Source: Brevibacillus parabrevis (lineage in GTDB: Bacteria; Bacillota; Bacilli; Brevibacillales; Brevibacillaceae). Taken from it: a stretch of 64,000 nt of DNA. The translations under genes were made by a program, and so were the position numbers. The notes below the pieces were generated by a model. The model had not been told where the DNA came from. It searched no databases and worked only from the letters and a program-made list of their open reading frames with translations. Below are positions 17,557 to 26,399 of the stretch, piece after piece (the stretch's first letter is position 1; every line of letters begins with the position of its first letter). Where the stretch lies: contig NZ_RHHV01000005.1 in assembly GCF_003710905.1 (NCBI RefSeq), positions 1 through 64,000 on the forward strand, written 5' to 3'.

Positions 17557-18375
17557 ATGGACGACATTTACAAAGAGTTGCAAAAGCTCGGTTTTTCCCA
17601 ATACGAGTGCAAGGCTTACATTGGCTTGTTGAAGCATTCTCCGATTACCGGATACGAAATCAGCAAGCGCTCCGGCGTACCGCGCTCGATGATTTACGAG
17701 GTCATAGGCAAGCTGCTGGAAAAAGGGGCGGTCTATACGGTGCCTTCAGAGCCTGTGACTTACGCGCCGCTTGCGGCCAGAGAGTTGATTCGCAGATTGC
17801 GTGGACAGTTCGAGCAGTCCTTCGACTATTTGGAAAAAAGCTTGTCCGCTTTGGAGTCTGAGCAAGAAGTCGATGTGATTCGCCGGATCAGCGGCGACGA
17901 ACTGGTGCTGACGGAGATGCGGCAAATGATCAAGCAGGCGACAGGAGAAGTATGGCTGTCGATCTGGGAGCCGCAGGTGCCGGCTATCCAGGAAAGTGTA
18001 GATGCGTGCACAGAGGCAGGCATTTCTGTTTTTACCGTGCTGTTTGGGCAAGCACAGACGCGGGTGGGAACGACGTATCACCATGACTACATGGCGCCAG
18101 ATGTCGCAGAAGAGCGCATGGGCGGGCATCTCACGATCGTGGCGCGAGATTTGGAGGAAGTCCTGATCGCCAATTTTGCGCCAAATACGGCTGCCTGGGC
18201 CGTCAAAACGAAGGACCCGGCTCTCGTTTTGGTGGCTGTCGAGTACATTCGCCACGACATTATGTTTGCAGAAGTGACAAAGGTGCTGGGACCGGAAAAA
18301 GTCGAGACGCTTTGGCGAAACAAACCGGATCTTTACCAGGTGGTTACGGGAAAAAGCTTTCTTAACCAGCAGTGA
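17557..18375 (+). CDS. TrmB-family transcriptional regulator
   Basis: About 272 residues: an N-terminal winged helix (LGFSQYECKAYIGLLKHSPITGYEISKRSGVPRSMIYEVIGKL) and a C-terminal ligand-binding part of the TrmB type. The ATG at 17557 is chosen for AAAGAGG 6 nt upstream, over a TTG/ATG further left. It is followed after 21 bp by azlC and azlD and so probably belongs to the same operon, as a regulator of the exporter. TrmB proteins usually bind sugars or other small molecules; the ligand here is unknown. Confidence 0.85.
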   Translation: MDDIYKELQKLGFSQYECKAYIGLLKHSPITGYEISKRSGVPRSMIYEVIGKLLEKGAVYTVPSEPVTYAPLAARELIRRLRGQFEQSFDYLEKSLSALESEQEVDVIRRISGDELVLTEMRQMIKQATGEVWLSIWEPQVPAIQESVDACTEAGISVFTVLFGQAQTRVGTTYHHDYMAPDVAEERMGGHLTIVARDLEEVLIANFAPNTAAWAVKTKDPALVLVAVEYIRHDIMFAEVTKVLGPEKVETLWRNKPDLYQVVTGKSFLNQQ

Positions 18376-18396
18376 AAAAGAGAGAGAGGGAGAACA

Positions 18397-19131
18397 GTGG
18401 GGCGAGAGCAACTGCACGTAGAAACGTTGTCGAACGCAAGAGATCAGGGAAGCTTCATGCAGGGGGTCAAAGATTGCATTCCGACCTTGCTCGGTTATTT
18501 GAGCATCGGATTTGCGGCAGGTGTCCTGGAAAAGACGGCTGGGCTGAGCATCATGGAAATTGCTTTGATGAGCATTTTGCTGTACGCAGGCTCTGCACAG
18601 TTCATCGCGGCAGGCATGATCGCGGCGGGCAGCTCGGCTACAGGAATTATCATTACGATTTTGTTTGTGAATTTGCGCCATATTTTGCTGAGTGCGGCTC
18701 TCTCTCCTTATTTTCGCCATTTGTCAGCGTTCAAGAACATGCTGGTAGGCTCGCTGTTGACGGACGAAACATTCGGGGTTGCCATTAACGAAGCGGCGAA
18801 GAAAAAACAGATCGACGAAAAATGGATGCACGGTTTGAATGTGACGGCTTATTTGAACTGGATCGTCGCCAACCTGGCAGGCGCCTATTTTGGGCAATGG
18901 ATTGCCAATCCGGAAGGGCTGGGGCTTGATTTCGCCTTGCCAGCCATGTTCATCGGGCTTTTGGTTCTGGCGATGATGAGCCGCTTGCAGATCAGGCGGG
19001 ACGTTCTCGTGGCTGTGTGCGCCGTCGTGATCGCAGTCGGGGTATCAGTCGTGTACCCGGGCAACCTTGGCGTCATCGTTGCCACGTTTTGCGCATCGAC
19101 AATCGGGATGGTGATCGAACGATGGAAGTGA
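18397..19131 (+). CDS. azlC: AzlC-family branched-chain amino acid exporter, large subunit
   Basis: A 244-residue membrane protein with the AzlC start (IPTLLGYLSIGFAAGVLEK, LLYAGSAQFI) and about seven helices. With AzlD it exports branched-chain amino acids or analogues such as azaleucine. It starts with GTG at 18397 behind GAGGGAG. Its last 10 bases overlap the start of azlD, which is the usual coupling of this pair. Confidence 0.92.
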   Translation: MGREQLHVETLSNARDQGSFMQGVKDCIPTLLGYLSIGFAAGVLEKTAGLSIMEIALMSILLYAGSAQFIAAGMIAAGSSATGIIITILFVNLRHILLSAALSPYFRHLSAFKNMLVGSLLTDETFGVAINEAAKKKQIDEKWMHGLNVTAYLNWIVANLAGAYFGQWIANPEGLGLDFALPAMFIGLLVLAMMSRLQIRRDVLVAVCAVVIAVGVSVVYPGNLGVIVATFCASTIGMVIERWK

Positions 19132-19457
19132 GATGGGACGTCTTTCTCATTATTGCTGGCTGTGCTTTGGTCACGTTTTTGCCGCGGGTACTGCCGTTGA
19201 TGGTGCTGTCTCGCATGCAGCTTCCCGAATGGGGTGTCCGCTGGCTGCATTATGTGCCGATTTCCGTCATGGCCGCGCTGGTCGGACAGGAGCTGTTTTT
19301 GCACGAAGGCAAGCTGGCTCCGCTGTTGACCAATGTCGAGCTGATGGCAGCAATCCCGACTTTTCTCGTGGCGATCTGGACGCGCAGCTTGCTGGGAACG
19401 GTGGTCGTGGGGATGGCTTCGATCATGGTCCTGCGCTACCTTTTTTCTATTCTATAA
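19122..19457 (+). CDS. azlD: AzlD-family branched-chain amino acid exporter, small subunit
   Basis: A 111-residue membrane protein with about four helices and the AzlD pattern TFLPRVLPL near the N-terminus. The ATG at 19122 lies inside the 3' end of azlC in another frame. A longer frame extends upstream, but it would fully overlap azlC and is rejected as the start. Confidence 0.9.
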   Translation: MEVRWDVFLIIAGCALVTFLPRVLPLMVLSRMQLPEWGVRWLHYVPISVMAALVGQELFLHEGKLAPLLTNVELMAAIPTFLVAIWTRSLLGTVVVGMASIMVLRYLFSIL

Positions 19458-19511
19458 GGGCAAAAGCAATGCAGAAGTGGTTATGCTAGAGAAAAAGGGA
19501 GGGCGAAAGAC

Positions 19512-20219
19512 ATGACTGTGGAAGAAGTCTTGCAAAAGCTTGAAGCGCTGGGGAGCGAGCAGACAAAAAAGACCTTTTTGCGCCATGGCGCCAGAGAGCC
19601 GTTCTTCGGCGTACGCATTGGCGATATGAAAAAGCTGGTGAAAGAGGTCAAGCGCGATCAAAAGCTGGTGCAGGCTCTGTACGAGACGGGCAATCATGAT
19701 GCGATGTATTTGGCAGGGCTGGCCATCAATCCAAAAACGGTGACGAAGGAGCAACTGCAAGGCTGGGTCAGACAGGCGTACTGGTATATGCTCGCGGAGT
19801 ATACGGTAGCGGGAGTGGCGGCAGAAAGCCCTTTCGCACTGGAATTGGCCCGCGAGTGGATAGAAGCGGAAGAAGAAATGATCGCCGCATGCGGCTGGAG
19901 CACGTACGCGAACTACTTGTCAATCGCTCCTGACGAGCAGTTGGACTTGCCGGAGATCAGGGCATTGCTTGCGCGAGTCCAACAGACCGTGCACGAGGAG
20001 CGAAACCGGGTGCGGTACACGATGAATCATTTTGTCATCGCGGCAGGCGCCTATGTTCCTGCTCTGCATGCCGAAGCGGTGGAAGTTGCCGAGGCTATCG
20101 GGAAAGTACACGTCGACGTCGGCAATACGGCGTGCAAGGTGCCGCTTGCGACTGCGTATATCGAAAAAATCGTAGCGCGCGGAGCCATCGGCAAGAAGCG
20201 CAAGACGTGCATCTGCTAA
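19512..20219 (+). CDS. AlkD-like DNA alkylation repair protein
   Basis: A 235-residue all-helical protein with HEAT-like repeats of the AlkD family. Known members remove alkylated bases such as N3- and N7-alkyl purines without base flipping. It shows the family features FFGVRIGDMKKLVKEVKRD near the N-terminus, AACGWSTYANYL and VRYTMNHFVIAAGAYVP, and ends in a Lys/Cys-rich tail. It has a strong ribosome site and appears monocistronic, with a weak terminator downstream. Confidence 0.85.
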   Translation: MTVEEVLQKLEALGSEQTKKTFLRHGAREPFFGVRIGDMKKLVKEVKRDQKLVQALYETGNHDAMYLAGLAINPKTVTKEQLQGWVRQAYWYMLAEYTVAGVAAESPFALELAREWIEAEEEMIAACGWSTYANYLSIAPDEQLDLPEIRALLARVQQTVHEERNRVRYTMNHFVIAAGAYVPALHAEAVEVAEAIGKVHVDVGNTACKVPLATAYIEKIVARGAIGKKRKTCIC

Positions 20220-20265
20220 TTCGCATCCCGTGATTGAGCGGGAGAATCCGCATACAAACAAGCGC

Positions 20266-20296
20266 ACGCTGGGAGAAATCCCGGCGTTATTTATTT
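20266..20296 (+). terminator. Probable terminator after the AlkD-like gene
   Basis: CGCTGGGA and TCCCGGCG with a 4-nt loop, followed by TTATTTATTT. Confidence 0.6.
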
Positions 20297-20432
20297 GGAA
20301 TCTTTTTCATATTCGCTTTTCTTTGCTAAAGTATCGACTCTTTTCTGATGATGTGCTATCATGATACCTTGTTAACGTATTACCACTTTATCAGAGTAAA
20401 ATATAGAGATAGTCGGACTAGGGGGAATCATC

Positions 20433-21209
20433 ATGAAAAAATTTGCTTTGCTATCCTTGCTGGTAGGAGCCGTATTTTCATTGGTAGTCGGCTGCGGCAG
20501 TCAAAAAACAGGCGCTGACGCGAACAAGCTGATCATCGGGATTGACGACAAGTTCGCGCCAATGGGTTTTCGCGATGAAAAAAATGAGCTGGTCGGTTTC
20601 GATATCGATTACGCCCGGGCTGCTGGCGAAAAAATGGGCAAGCAGGTGGAGTTTCAGCCAATCGACTGGGGTTCCAAAGAATCCGAATTGAACAGCGGCC
20701 GCATCGATTTGATCTGGAACGGATATACCATTACGGATGAGCGAAAAGAAAAAGTGCTGTTCACCAAGCCGTATTTGCAGAACGCACAAGTCGTCGTAAC
20801 GCTGGCGAACTCGGACATGAAAAAGCTGGCGGATCTGAACGGCAAAGTGGTAGGGCTGCAAAAGATGTCGTCGGCAGCTGACGCGCTGAATGCAAGCGAA
20901 TGGAAAGATCAAATCAAAACGATCACCGAGTTTCCTGACAACGTGCTGGCTCTCAGTGACTTGAAAATCGGCCGCATCGATGCCGTCGTGATTGACCAGG
21001 TGGTAGCGGACTATTACATGACCAAGGATCAAGGAACCTTCAAGTTCCTGGAGGAATCGCTGTCTCCCGAAGAGTACGGCGTCGGAGTCAAAAAAGGCAA
21101 CGAAGCACTGCTGAACGAGCTGCAAAAGGCGCTTGACGCCATGAATCAGGATGGATCTGCCGCGAAAATCTCGGAAAAATGGTTTGGTGAGAATCGCGTC
21201 TTGAAATAG
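20433..21209 (+). CDS. Polar amino acid ABC transporter, substrate-binding lipoprotein
   Basis: A 258-residue lipoprotein with a signal peptide ending in the lipobox VVGC-G, followed by a type-II periplasmic binding fold (IGIDDKFAPMGFRDEKNELVGFDIDYARAAG; GRIDLIWNGYTITDERKEKVLFTKPYL). The DIDYA segment and length fit the polar amino acid/cystine family. It is the first gene of a three-gene cluster with a permease and an ATPase. A strong hairpin between it and the permease probably reduces downstream expression, so the binding protein is made in excess. Confidence 0.92.
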   Translation: MKKFALLSLLVGAVFSLVVGCGSQKTGADANKLIIGIDDKFAPMGFRDEKNELVGFDIDYARAAGEKMGKQVEFQPIDWGSKESELNSGRIDLIWNGYTITDERKEKVLFTKPYLQNAQVVVTLANSDMKKLADLNGKVVGLQKMSSAADALNASEWKDQIKTITEFPDNVLALSDLKIGRIDAVVIDQVVADYYMTKDQGTFKFLEESLSPEEYGVGVKKGNEALLNELQKALDAMNQDGSAAKISEKWFGENRVLK

Positions 21210-21217
21210 GAAAGAAA

Positions 21218-21255
21218 CGTGGCTTCGCCAGGCAGATGGGCGAAGCCACGCTTTT
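21218..21255 (+). terminator. Attenuating hairpin between binding protein and permease genes
   Basis: A 12-bp perfect stem (CGTGGCTTCGCC with GGCGAAGCCACG) with an 8-9 nt loop and CTTTT after it. It lies inside the transporter operon and may partly end transcription or stabilise the 3' end of the first message. Confidence 0.75.
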
Positions 21256-21308
21256 GTCGCGATGAACAAGAGCAAACGCCTACCTTTTTCAAAATAGGAG
21301 CATGCACT

Positions 21309-21968
21309 ATGAGTCTAGAATATATCGTTTCGATTACAAAGCCGATGCTGGAAGGGGCGCAAATGACGATCCTGCTGTTTTTGATCGCGATTGTGCTGTC
21401 TATTCCGCTCGGTTTTCTCCTGACGTTGTTGGCCAAAAGCAACGTCAGACCGCTGGCTTGGCTGGCACACACGTACATTTACGTCATGCGCGGGACGCCT
21501 TTGCTGTTGCAGTTGTTGTTCATCTGCTTTGGGCTGCCGCTTTTGCCCGGGATTGGCGAATATTTGGTAATGGATCGCTTTGTCGCTGCCTGCTTGGGTT
21601 TTGTCCTGAATTACGCGGCTTACTTTGCGGAAATTTTCCGCGGTGGGCTGTTGTCCATCGATCGCGGACAGTATGAAGCGGCGCAAGTTCTCGGCTTCAG
21701 CAAATGGCAGACGACAGTCAAGATCATTTTGCCGCAAATGTTTCGCGTGGCGCTTCCGGCTGTCTCCAACGAGTCGATTACGCTGGTAAAAGATACGGCT
21801 CTGCTCTACGCTGTCGCTGTACCTGAGCTGCTGCATTTTGCCCAAACCGCCGTAAACAGGGATTTTACGATCGTTCCCTTTTTCATCGCAGGCATCATCT
21901 ATTTGTTGATGACGCTCCTGTTGACGCTGTTTTTTAAATGGCTGGAGAGAAGATTCAAATTCGAATAA
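21309..21968 (+). CDS. Polar amino acid ABC transporter, permease
   Basis: About 219 residues with five to six membrane helices and the HisMQ-type EAA loop ([24 protein letters not shown]). The N-terminal part [18 protein letters not shown] is typical of the family. The ATG at 21309 is chosen because AGGAG lies 8 nt upstream; the longer frame would start inside the hairpin region. The ATPase gene follows after 14 bp. Confidence 0.92.
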   Translation: MSLEYIVSITKPMLEGAQMTILLFLIAIVLSIPLGFLLTLLAKSNVRPLAWLAHTYIYVMRGTPLLLQLLFICFGLPLLPGIGEYLVMDRFVAACLGFVLNYAAYFAEIFRGGLLSIDRGQYEAAQVLGFSKWQTTVKIILPQMFRVALPAVSNESITLVKDTALLYAVAVPELLHFAQTAVNRDFTIVPFFIAGIIYLLMTLLLTLFFKWLERRFKFE

Positions 21969-21982
21969 AGGACTGGCGTGAA

Positions 21983-22729
21983 ATGGCAATCATTCAAGTA
22001 ACCAATCTGAAAAAATCGTTTGGCGAGCTGGCCGTCTTGAAGGATGTCTCGTTTGAGATCAACAAGAATGATGTTGTCGCCGTGATCGGCCCGTCCGGTT
22101 CTGGAAAAAGCACGATGCTGCGCAGTCTGGTCTATCTGGAGCAAGTGAACGGCGGGAGCATCCGTGTGACGGACGACTTTTTGGTGCAGGACGGCGTCTA
22201 TAGCCCCCAGCAGCAAATCAAGCGCATCACGGCGAAAATGGGGATGGTCTTCCAGCATTTCAATCTGTTTCCGCATCTGACTGTGCAAGAAAACTTGGAG
22301 ATCGCCCCGAAGGTGGTCAAGCGAGAGGCAGACAGCGCCATTCGCGCACGCAGCGCGGAGCTGCTGGAGAAGGTTGGACTGGCGGACAAGGCGAAGGTGT
22401 ACCCCGCCAAGCTGTCAGGCGGACAAAAGCAGCGTGTCGCCATCGCCAGGGCGCTGATGATGAATCCGGATATTTTGCTGTTCGACGAACCGACGTCAGC
22501 GCTCGATCCCGAGCTGACTGGCGAGGTACTTCAAGTCATCAAGCAGCTCGCTTCCGAGCATATGACGATGATGGTCGTCACGCACGAGATGGGGTTTGCC
22601 AGAGAAGTGGCGAATCGGATCATGTTTATGGACAACGGGGAAGTCGTAGAGTCGGGAACGCCGGAAGAGCTGTTCACGAATGCGCAATACGAGCGCACAC
22701 GCGCCTTTTTGCAGCGTGCGCTAAAATAA
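21983..22729 (+). CDS. Polar amino acid ABC transporter, ATPase
   Basis: About 248 residues, GlnQ/TcyC-like. Walker A (GPSGSGKST), Q-loop, signature (LSGGQKQRV), Walker B ([12 protein letters not shown]) and the H-loop (VVTHEMGFA) are all present, so it should be active. The ATG at 21983 has AAAGGA upstream. It is the last gene of the operon; the terminator at 22754-22784 belongs to a duplicated segment. Confidence 0.93.
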   Translation: MAIIQVTNLKKSFGELAVLKDVSFEINKNDVVAVIGPSGSGKSTMLRSLVYLEQVNGGSIRVTDDFLVQDGVYSPQQQIKRITAKMGMVFQHFNLFPHLTVQENLEIAPKVVKREADSAIRARSAELLEKVGLADKAKVYPAKLSGGQKQRVAIARALMMNPDILLFDEPTSALDPELTGEVLQVIKQLASEHMTMMVVTHEMGFAREVANRIMFMDNGEVVESGTPEELFTNAQYERTRAFLQRALK

Positions 22730-22753
22730 TAGCCTATGAAGATGATGACGCAT

Positions 22754-22874
22754 AAAGCCCTCTGGAATGTCCGGAGGGCTTTTTACAGTCCAGTTATCGC
22801 GCTTCTACATAACCTGGTAGTGCAAATAACGATGACTGATGAAGGCATGAAAATGATCAGTGAACGAATCAGCA
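22754..22874. repeat. Direct repeat A: terminator plus 3' end of a KTSC-domain gene
   Basis: These 121 bp match 25258-25380 except for a missing TA in the terminator loop. The unit holds a two-way terminator (AGCCCTC stem) and, on the minus strand, the last 20 or so codons and stop of the KTSC gene found whole at 25311-25577. It borders the AT-rich block on the left. Confidence 0.9.
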
Positions 22875-22972
22875 CTACATTTCGCTTAGATGTAACCCTT
22901 TTTTGTAGCAGATATTTTATATGCAAAATTTTCCTTATATGATTTAATTATCCTTGTAAAGGAGGGTGTATT

Positions 22973-23578
22973 ATGAATAAAAGGAAAAATATAACTGCGT
23001 TGATGATTGCATTATCTATATCGTTGTGTTCTGTTGTCTCTGCATCGGGTCCGCTCACTGGAGCAAAAGCATTCTACTCTGGCGGGGGATTTAAGAATTT
23101 GTCAGTTACTCAGAATTTAAGATATATGGTAGCCCCTAGCGCTAAAAGTTTGTTTTCAGAGGAGATCGATTGGGCGATTTCCGAATATTCCTCTATAGAC
23201 GATGTTAATTTCGGCTTTGAAAAGGTGTCCTGGATCAGTGACCGTCCAGACTTGATGATTTTTAATTCAGATGACAATCCTCATCTAGGAGATTTGCCTG
23301 GGATTATGTTACCTTGCAACTACAATAGTAACGGTGCTTGCAAAGACACAAGCTATAACAGTCGGTGGGACGCATCGGTGGTGCTTTTATCTTATGATAA
23401 TATGAAAGACCAAGATTTTAGCCCTACCAATCGAAAAAAGACAGTAATACATGAATTTGGGCACGTATATGCATTGGAGCATCAGCCTGCTAATACAGAC
23501 TCAATAATGGTAGGCGGAAAAGGGACTCTTACTAGCCCCACAGATTTGGATGTCAGCAATCTACAATGGAAATATTAA
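22973..23578 (+). CDS. Secreted metzincin-like metalloprotease
   Basis: A 201-residue protein with a clear Sec signal peptide (MNKRKNITALMIALSISLC...) and the zinc motif HEFGHVYALEH (HExGHxxxxxH) followed by a serine-isoleucine-methionine turn (TDSIMV). This is the arrangement of matrixin-type zincins. Two cysteines in the middle could form a disulfide. The gene is AT-rich compared with its flanks. Its substrate is unknown. It has a GGAGGG ribosome site, and two further genes for predicted exported proteins follow. Confidence 0.8.
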   Translation: MNKRKNITALMIALSISLCSVVSASGPLTGAKAFYSGGGFKNLSVTQNLRYMVAPSAKSLFSEEIDWAISEYSSIDDVNFGFEKVSWISDRPDLMIFNSDDNPHLGDLPGIMLPCNYNSNGACKDTSYNSRWDASVVLLSYDNMKDQDFSPTNRKKTVIHEFGHVYALEHQPANTDSIMVGGKGTLTSPTDLDVSNLQWKY

Positions 23579-23597
23579 GGGGTGTAAATCGAATATC

Positions 23598-24203
23598 ATG
23601 AAAAAATGGATAATGACGGGATCGGTTGCTCTAGCCGCTGGGTTAGTACTATGGACATCGAATTATTTGACTGTCGATGCGAGAAAAAGCGAAAAAATCA
23701 TTTCTTATCATGGGCAAGTTATGCCGTTCAGTAATTTGAGTGAGCTGGAAGAAGATGCACCGATAATCGTCCACGCCACGTTTACTGGAGAGCGAGAAAC
23801 GATACCTTCTAACTTAGTCGAAGGCAAAGTATTCCGTTCAGATTCCGTTGTAGAAATTAAAAAGGTATTCGAAGGAGATCTCCAGAAAAACGACAATATT
23901 ATCGTATACGAACCTGCTATCGTGGATGAAAACGGCGCCTATTTTACTATTAATGGGTATAGTCTTATGGTCGAAAACGAAACATACACCTTGTTTTTAA
24001 AACCGGTAAAAAATAAAAAAGGCTATGCAATTGCTGGTTTGTATCAAGGTAAATATAATAACAGAATCCATGAGAATGGAAAAAACATACGAAAAAACTT
24101 TGAATATAATGATTTGAGCGAAGTTGATTATTTTGGAGATCAGATTGAACATTATAACCAGTTAAAAGAACAGGTAGTCAAAAAATACAAGTTAGTTGAG
24201 TAA
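23598..24203 (+). CDS. Predicted exported protein, unknown function
   Basis: About 201 residues from ATG 23598, with an N-terminal membrane or signal segment (MKKWIMTGSVALAAGLVLW) and a beta-rich remainder (VHATFTGERETIPSNLVEG...YTLFLKPVKNKKGYAIAGLYQG). It lies 20 bp after the metzincin gene in the same AT-rich block and may be its partner. I do not recognise the family. The ribosome site (GGGG near 23580) is distant, so an upstream start is possible. Confidence 0.65.
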   Translation: MKKWIMTGSVALAAGLVLWTSNYLTVDARKSEKIISYHGQVMPFSNLSELEEDAPIIVHATFTGERETIPSNLVEGKVFRSDSVVEIKKVFEGDLQKNDNIIVYEPAIVDENGAYFTINGYSLMVENETYTLFLKPVKNKKGYAIAGLYQGKYNNRIHENGKNIRKNFEYNDLSEVDYFGDQIEHYNQLKEQVVKKYKLVE

Positions 24204-24320
24204 TAACATTAGATCCGATTGGAGAACATCCATTCGGATTTTTAATACATCGCGGAAATACGTAACAAATTGGTAATGGATGCGTCTTGGAATTTAGATC
24301 AAGGTAATGGAGGGCGTGCA

Positions 24321-25079
24321 ATGAATCTTGCGTTAATCCCCCTGACGATAATGCTTTTGTTGAATGACACGACACATCTTCCCAGTAATCTCATGTCCAC
24401 GCAAAAACCCATGATCAATAGCGATCAGCCGACTACGCAAAAATGCAAGATCATAGTCGATGAATATGATGCCCTTTTAATGTGGAACGACCTAAAGTAT
24501 CTCCGCAATTACGAATCTGATACAAAAGGTTTGGAACGCGGCAAGAAAGTAGGCGAAGTTTCTTTCAAGGTAAACGGAAATGTTTGCTTGGGCTATCGCA
24601 TAAAAAATGGGGACGCAACCTGGGCCGAAATTGGAACACCGATTTATCAAGTCAAAGGATACTCAGAAAAGTTCCGGCTGTTTGTGGGGAATGAACTCTA
24701 TGAGGCAAAAGAAAATCCAGATGCGAAAAAAATAGGGGATCTTTTCGATATCTCAGGGAAAGTGAAGAAAGTCACCTTGGAATACATTGACAAAAACGAT
24801 AAGGTGTATTCAGTTGATTTATCAGATGAGGATACTTCCCAATTTGCCGCCGAATTTTTATCACTGGATCATGTCCCATTCAAAAAAATTTACAAGCGTC
24901 TGCCACCCAAGCCCCAAGAATACACGGTAATCATCTATCTCCATGATGGCTCCAGTTTTCGCATTTTGTACTGGCCTAAAGAAAATGCGTTTACACGTGG
25001 TTACGGAAATGACAAGATTAAAAAAATCATTGTGGATTATGTCGATCAATTAGCGAAAAAAGCACAAAGTCATAAATGA
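24321..25079 (+). CDS. Hypothetical protein with N-terminal hydrophobic segment
   Basis: About 252 residues from ATG 24321 with GGAGG 7 nt upstream. The start MNLALIPLTIMLLLN is a signal-like hydrophobic stretch. The remainder is charged, with no motif I recognise. It is AT-rich like the two genes before it. It may belong to the same mobile or acquired block. Confidence 0.65.
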   Translation: MNLALIPLTIMLLLNDTTHLPSNLMSTQKPMINSDQPTTQKCKIIVDEYDALLMWNDLKYLRNYESDTKGLERGKKVGEVSFKVNGNVCLGYRIKNGDATWAEIGTPIYQVKGYSEKFRLFVGNELYEAKENPDAKKIGDLFDISGKVKKVTLEYIDKNDKVYSVDLSDEDTSQFAAEFLSLDHVPFKKIYKRLPPKPQEYTVIIYLHDGSSFRILYWPKENAFTRGYGNDKIKKIIVDYVDQLAKKAQSHK

Positions 25080-25117
25080 ACAGTCCAGATATTGCGCTCC
25101 GTTAAAGAACGGTGAGT

Positions 25118-25246
25118 TGCAAGCAGCACTCTGGACATCCTCTCTCTGCGTTGTTCTTTCGGAACTATCATCTGGTTGTAGAGCACAGAGAAATTTTGCA
25201 AATGAATCTGTAGGCTATGCAAACCGCTGTACAAAATAGTCTATAG
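25118..25246. repeat. Diverged repeat D1
   Basis: This noncoding stretch is related to 25809-25936 (shared CTATCATCTGGTTGTAGAGC, AATCTGT and AAAATAGTCTATA, with differences between). It ends 12 bp before repeat B. Confidence 0.75.
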
Positions 25247-25257
25247 ATGACGCGCGC

Positions 25258-25380
25258 AAAGCCCTCTGGAATGTATCCGGAGGGCTTTTTACAGTCCAGT
25301 TATCGCGCTTCTACATAACCTGGTAGTGCAAATAACGATGACTGATGAAGGCATGAAAATGATCAGTGAACGAATCAGCA
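25258..25380. repeat. Direct repeat B (copy attached to the intact KTSC gene)
   Basis: It is nearly identical to 22754-22874 and in the same orientation. It holds the terminator and the 3' end of the KTSC gene on the minus strand. The match stops sharply after CAGCA, inside the KTSC coding region, which suggests a duplication or integration joint. Confidence 0.9.
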
Positions 25381-25577
25381 TTCAGGAAGGCATTATAGGC
25401 ATACGGGGAGACCTTGCAGTAGACAAATTCGCGGCCATCGTGAAACTGGATGTAGAGGTGATTGGCTTCCAGATCGTAGCGGGCTGCTTTGATCAAGTCA
25501 GAATCCAGCTGCTTGTACTTGGGCTCTTCTTCGGTCTTTGTTTGTCGGGAAAACATTTGGCGAAAAAATGATTTCAC
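25311..25577 (-). CDS. KTSC-domain protein
   Basis: An 88-residue protein whose middle (YDLEANHLYIQFHDGREFVYCKVSPYAYNAFLNADS) fits the KTSC domain, a small domain named for lysyl-tRNA synthetase C-terminus; its role is unclear. It starts with GTG at 25577 behind AAAGGAG. The final third is duplicated in repeat A. It is a single intact gene, convergent with the block of secreted proteins. Confidence 0.8.
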   Translation of the reverse strand: MKSFFRQMFSRQTKTEEEPKYKQLDSDLIKAARYDLEANHLYIQFHDGREFVYCKVSPYAYNAFLNADSFTDHFHAFISHRYLHYQVM

Positions 25578-25636
25578 TGCGGTGCAAACTCCTTTTGCTT
25601 TTGCTTCTCTTGCTTCTCATATTGCATCTATGGCTT

Positions 25637-25759
25637 CTATTCCTTAGAGGCTTTTATTTTACTCAAAAACTTGTATTCGGCATATAGAAATAGCACACCG
25701 ATAATAAAATGAGCCAAGAGAACCGTGTTAAGAGCGATGTTTGGAAGGGTAGCAAGCAT
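25637..25759 (-). CDS. Small single-span membrane protein
   Basis: Forty residues (MLATLPNIALNTVLLAHFIIGVLFL...) with one membrane helix and a basic tail. A consensus GGAGG lies 7 nt before the ATG at 25759. A longer frame upstream has no ribosome site. It is followed by the KTSC gene in the same orientation. Function unknown. Confidence 0.65.
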   Translation of the reverse strand: MLATLPNIALNTVLLAHFIIGVLFLYAEYKFLSKIKASKE

Positions 25760-25808
25760 GTTAATTCCTCCAGTTTGAGAGAATGAAGTCACAAAATGAA
25801 CGTTGATC

Positions 25809-25936
25809 TGCAAGCAGTGCTCAGGACATCTTCCCTCCGCCCTGTTCTTTGGACCTATCATCTGGTTGTAGAGCAAGGAGGAATTTTCTGAATAAATCTG
25901 TCGACCTATGAAAAGTGTTGTCGAAAATAGTCTATA
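25809..25936. repeat. Diverged repeat D2
   Basis: This is the partner of 25118-25246. It lies upstream of the 40-residue membrane protein gene and left of the PadR gene, so it may hold promoter or leader sequence. No gene is supported in the remaining 25937-26068. Confidence 0.75.
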
Positions 25937-26068
25937 TTACCTATTTTATTTTTGTCAATAATTACATAGAATCAAAAATATTTTGTTTGGATTTGCCTTT
26001 TTTAAGTACCTTGTATTGCGATGTATATTGTGCTACTCTCTATTCATGCTCGCGAAGGAGTTGTTACT

Positions 26069-26395
26069 GTGAACAAGGAGTTGTTAAAAGGGAGCATCGA
26101 TCTGTTGCTGCTCTCGCTGATTGCCCAGAAGGATCAGTATGGCTACGAGTTGGCCAAAAAAATCCGGGAGAAAAGTGACGAGATGTACGAGATTGGCGAA
26201 GGGACGCTTTATCCGGCCTTGAAGCGGCTGGAGACGCAAAAAGCGGTGGAGTCGTACTGGGGAGAATCCAAGGAAGGCGGCCGCCGCAAGTATTACCGGA
26301 TCACCCGGGAAGGGCAGAAGCTGCTTGCTGCCAAAATGAAAGATTGGCAGAGTCTGACGAGACTGGTTGCACTCTGCAACGAGGGAAGTGAGTAA
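26069..26395 (+). CDS. PadR-family transcriptional regulator
   Basis: About 108 residues with the PadR winged helix (KGSIDLLLLSLIAQKDQYGYELAKKI; IGEGTLYPALKRLE; GRRKYYRIT). It starts with GTG at 26069, with GAAGGAG upstream. The VanZ-like gene starts a few bases after its stop, so the two are co-expressed. PadR regulators usually repress their own operon; a 17-bp palindrome at 27234 is a possible site for it. Confidence 0.9.
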   Translation: MNKELLKGSIDLLLLSLIAQKDQYGYELAKKIREKSDEMYEIGEGTLYPALKRLETQKAVESYWGESKEGGRRKYYRITREGQKLLAAKMKDWQSLTRLVALCNEGSE

Positions 26396-26399
26396 AAAC

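Noticed and set aside
22754..25380. Insertion sequence or transposon with terminal inverted repeats
   Set aside because: The bordering copies are direct, not inverted, and no transposase or integrase frame is present between them.
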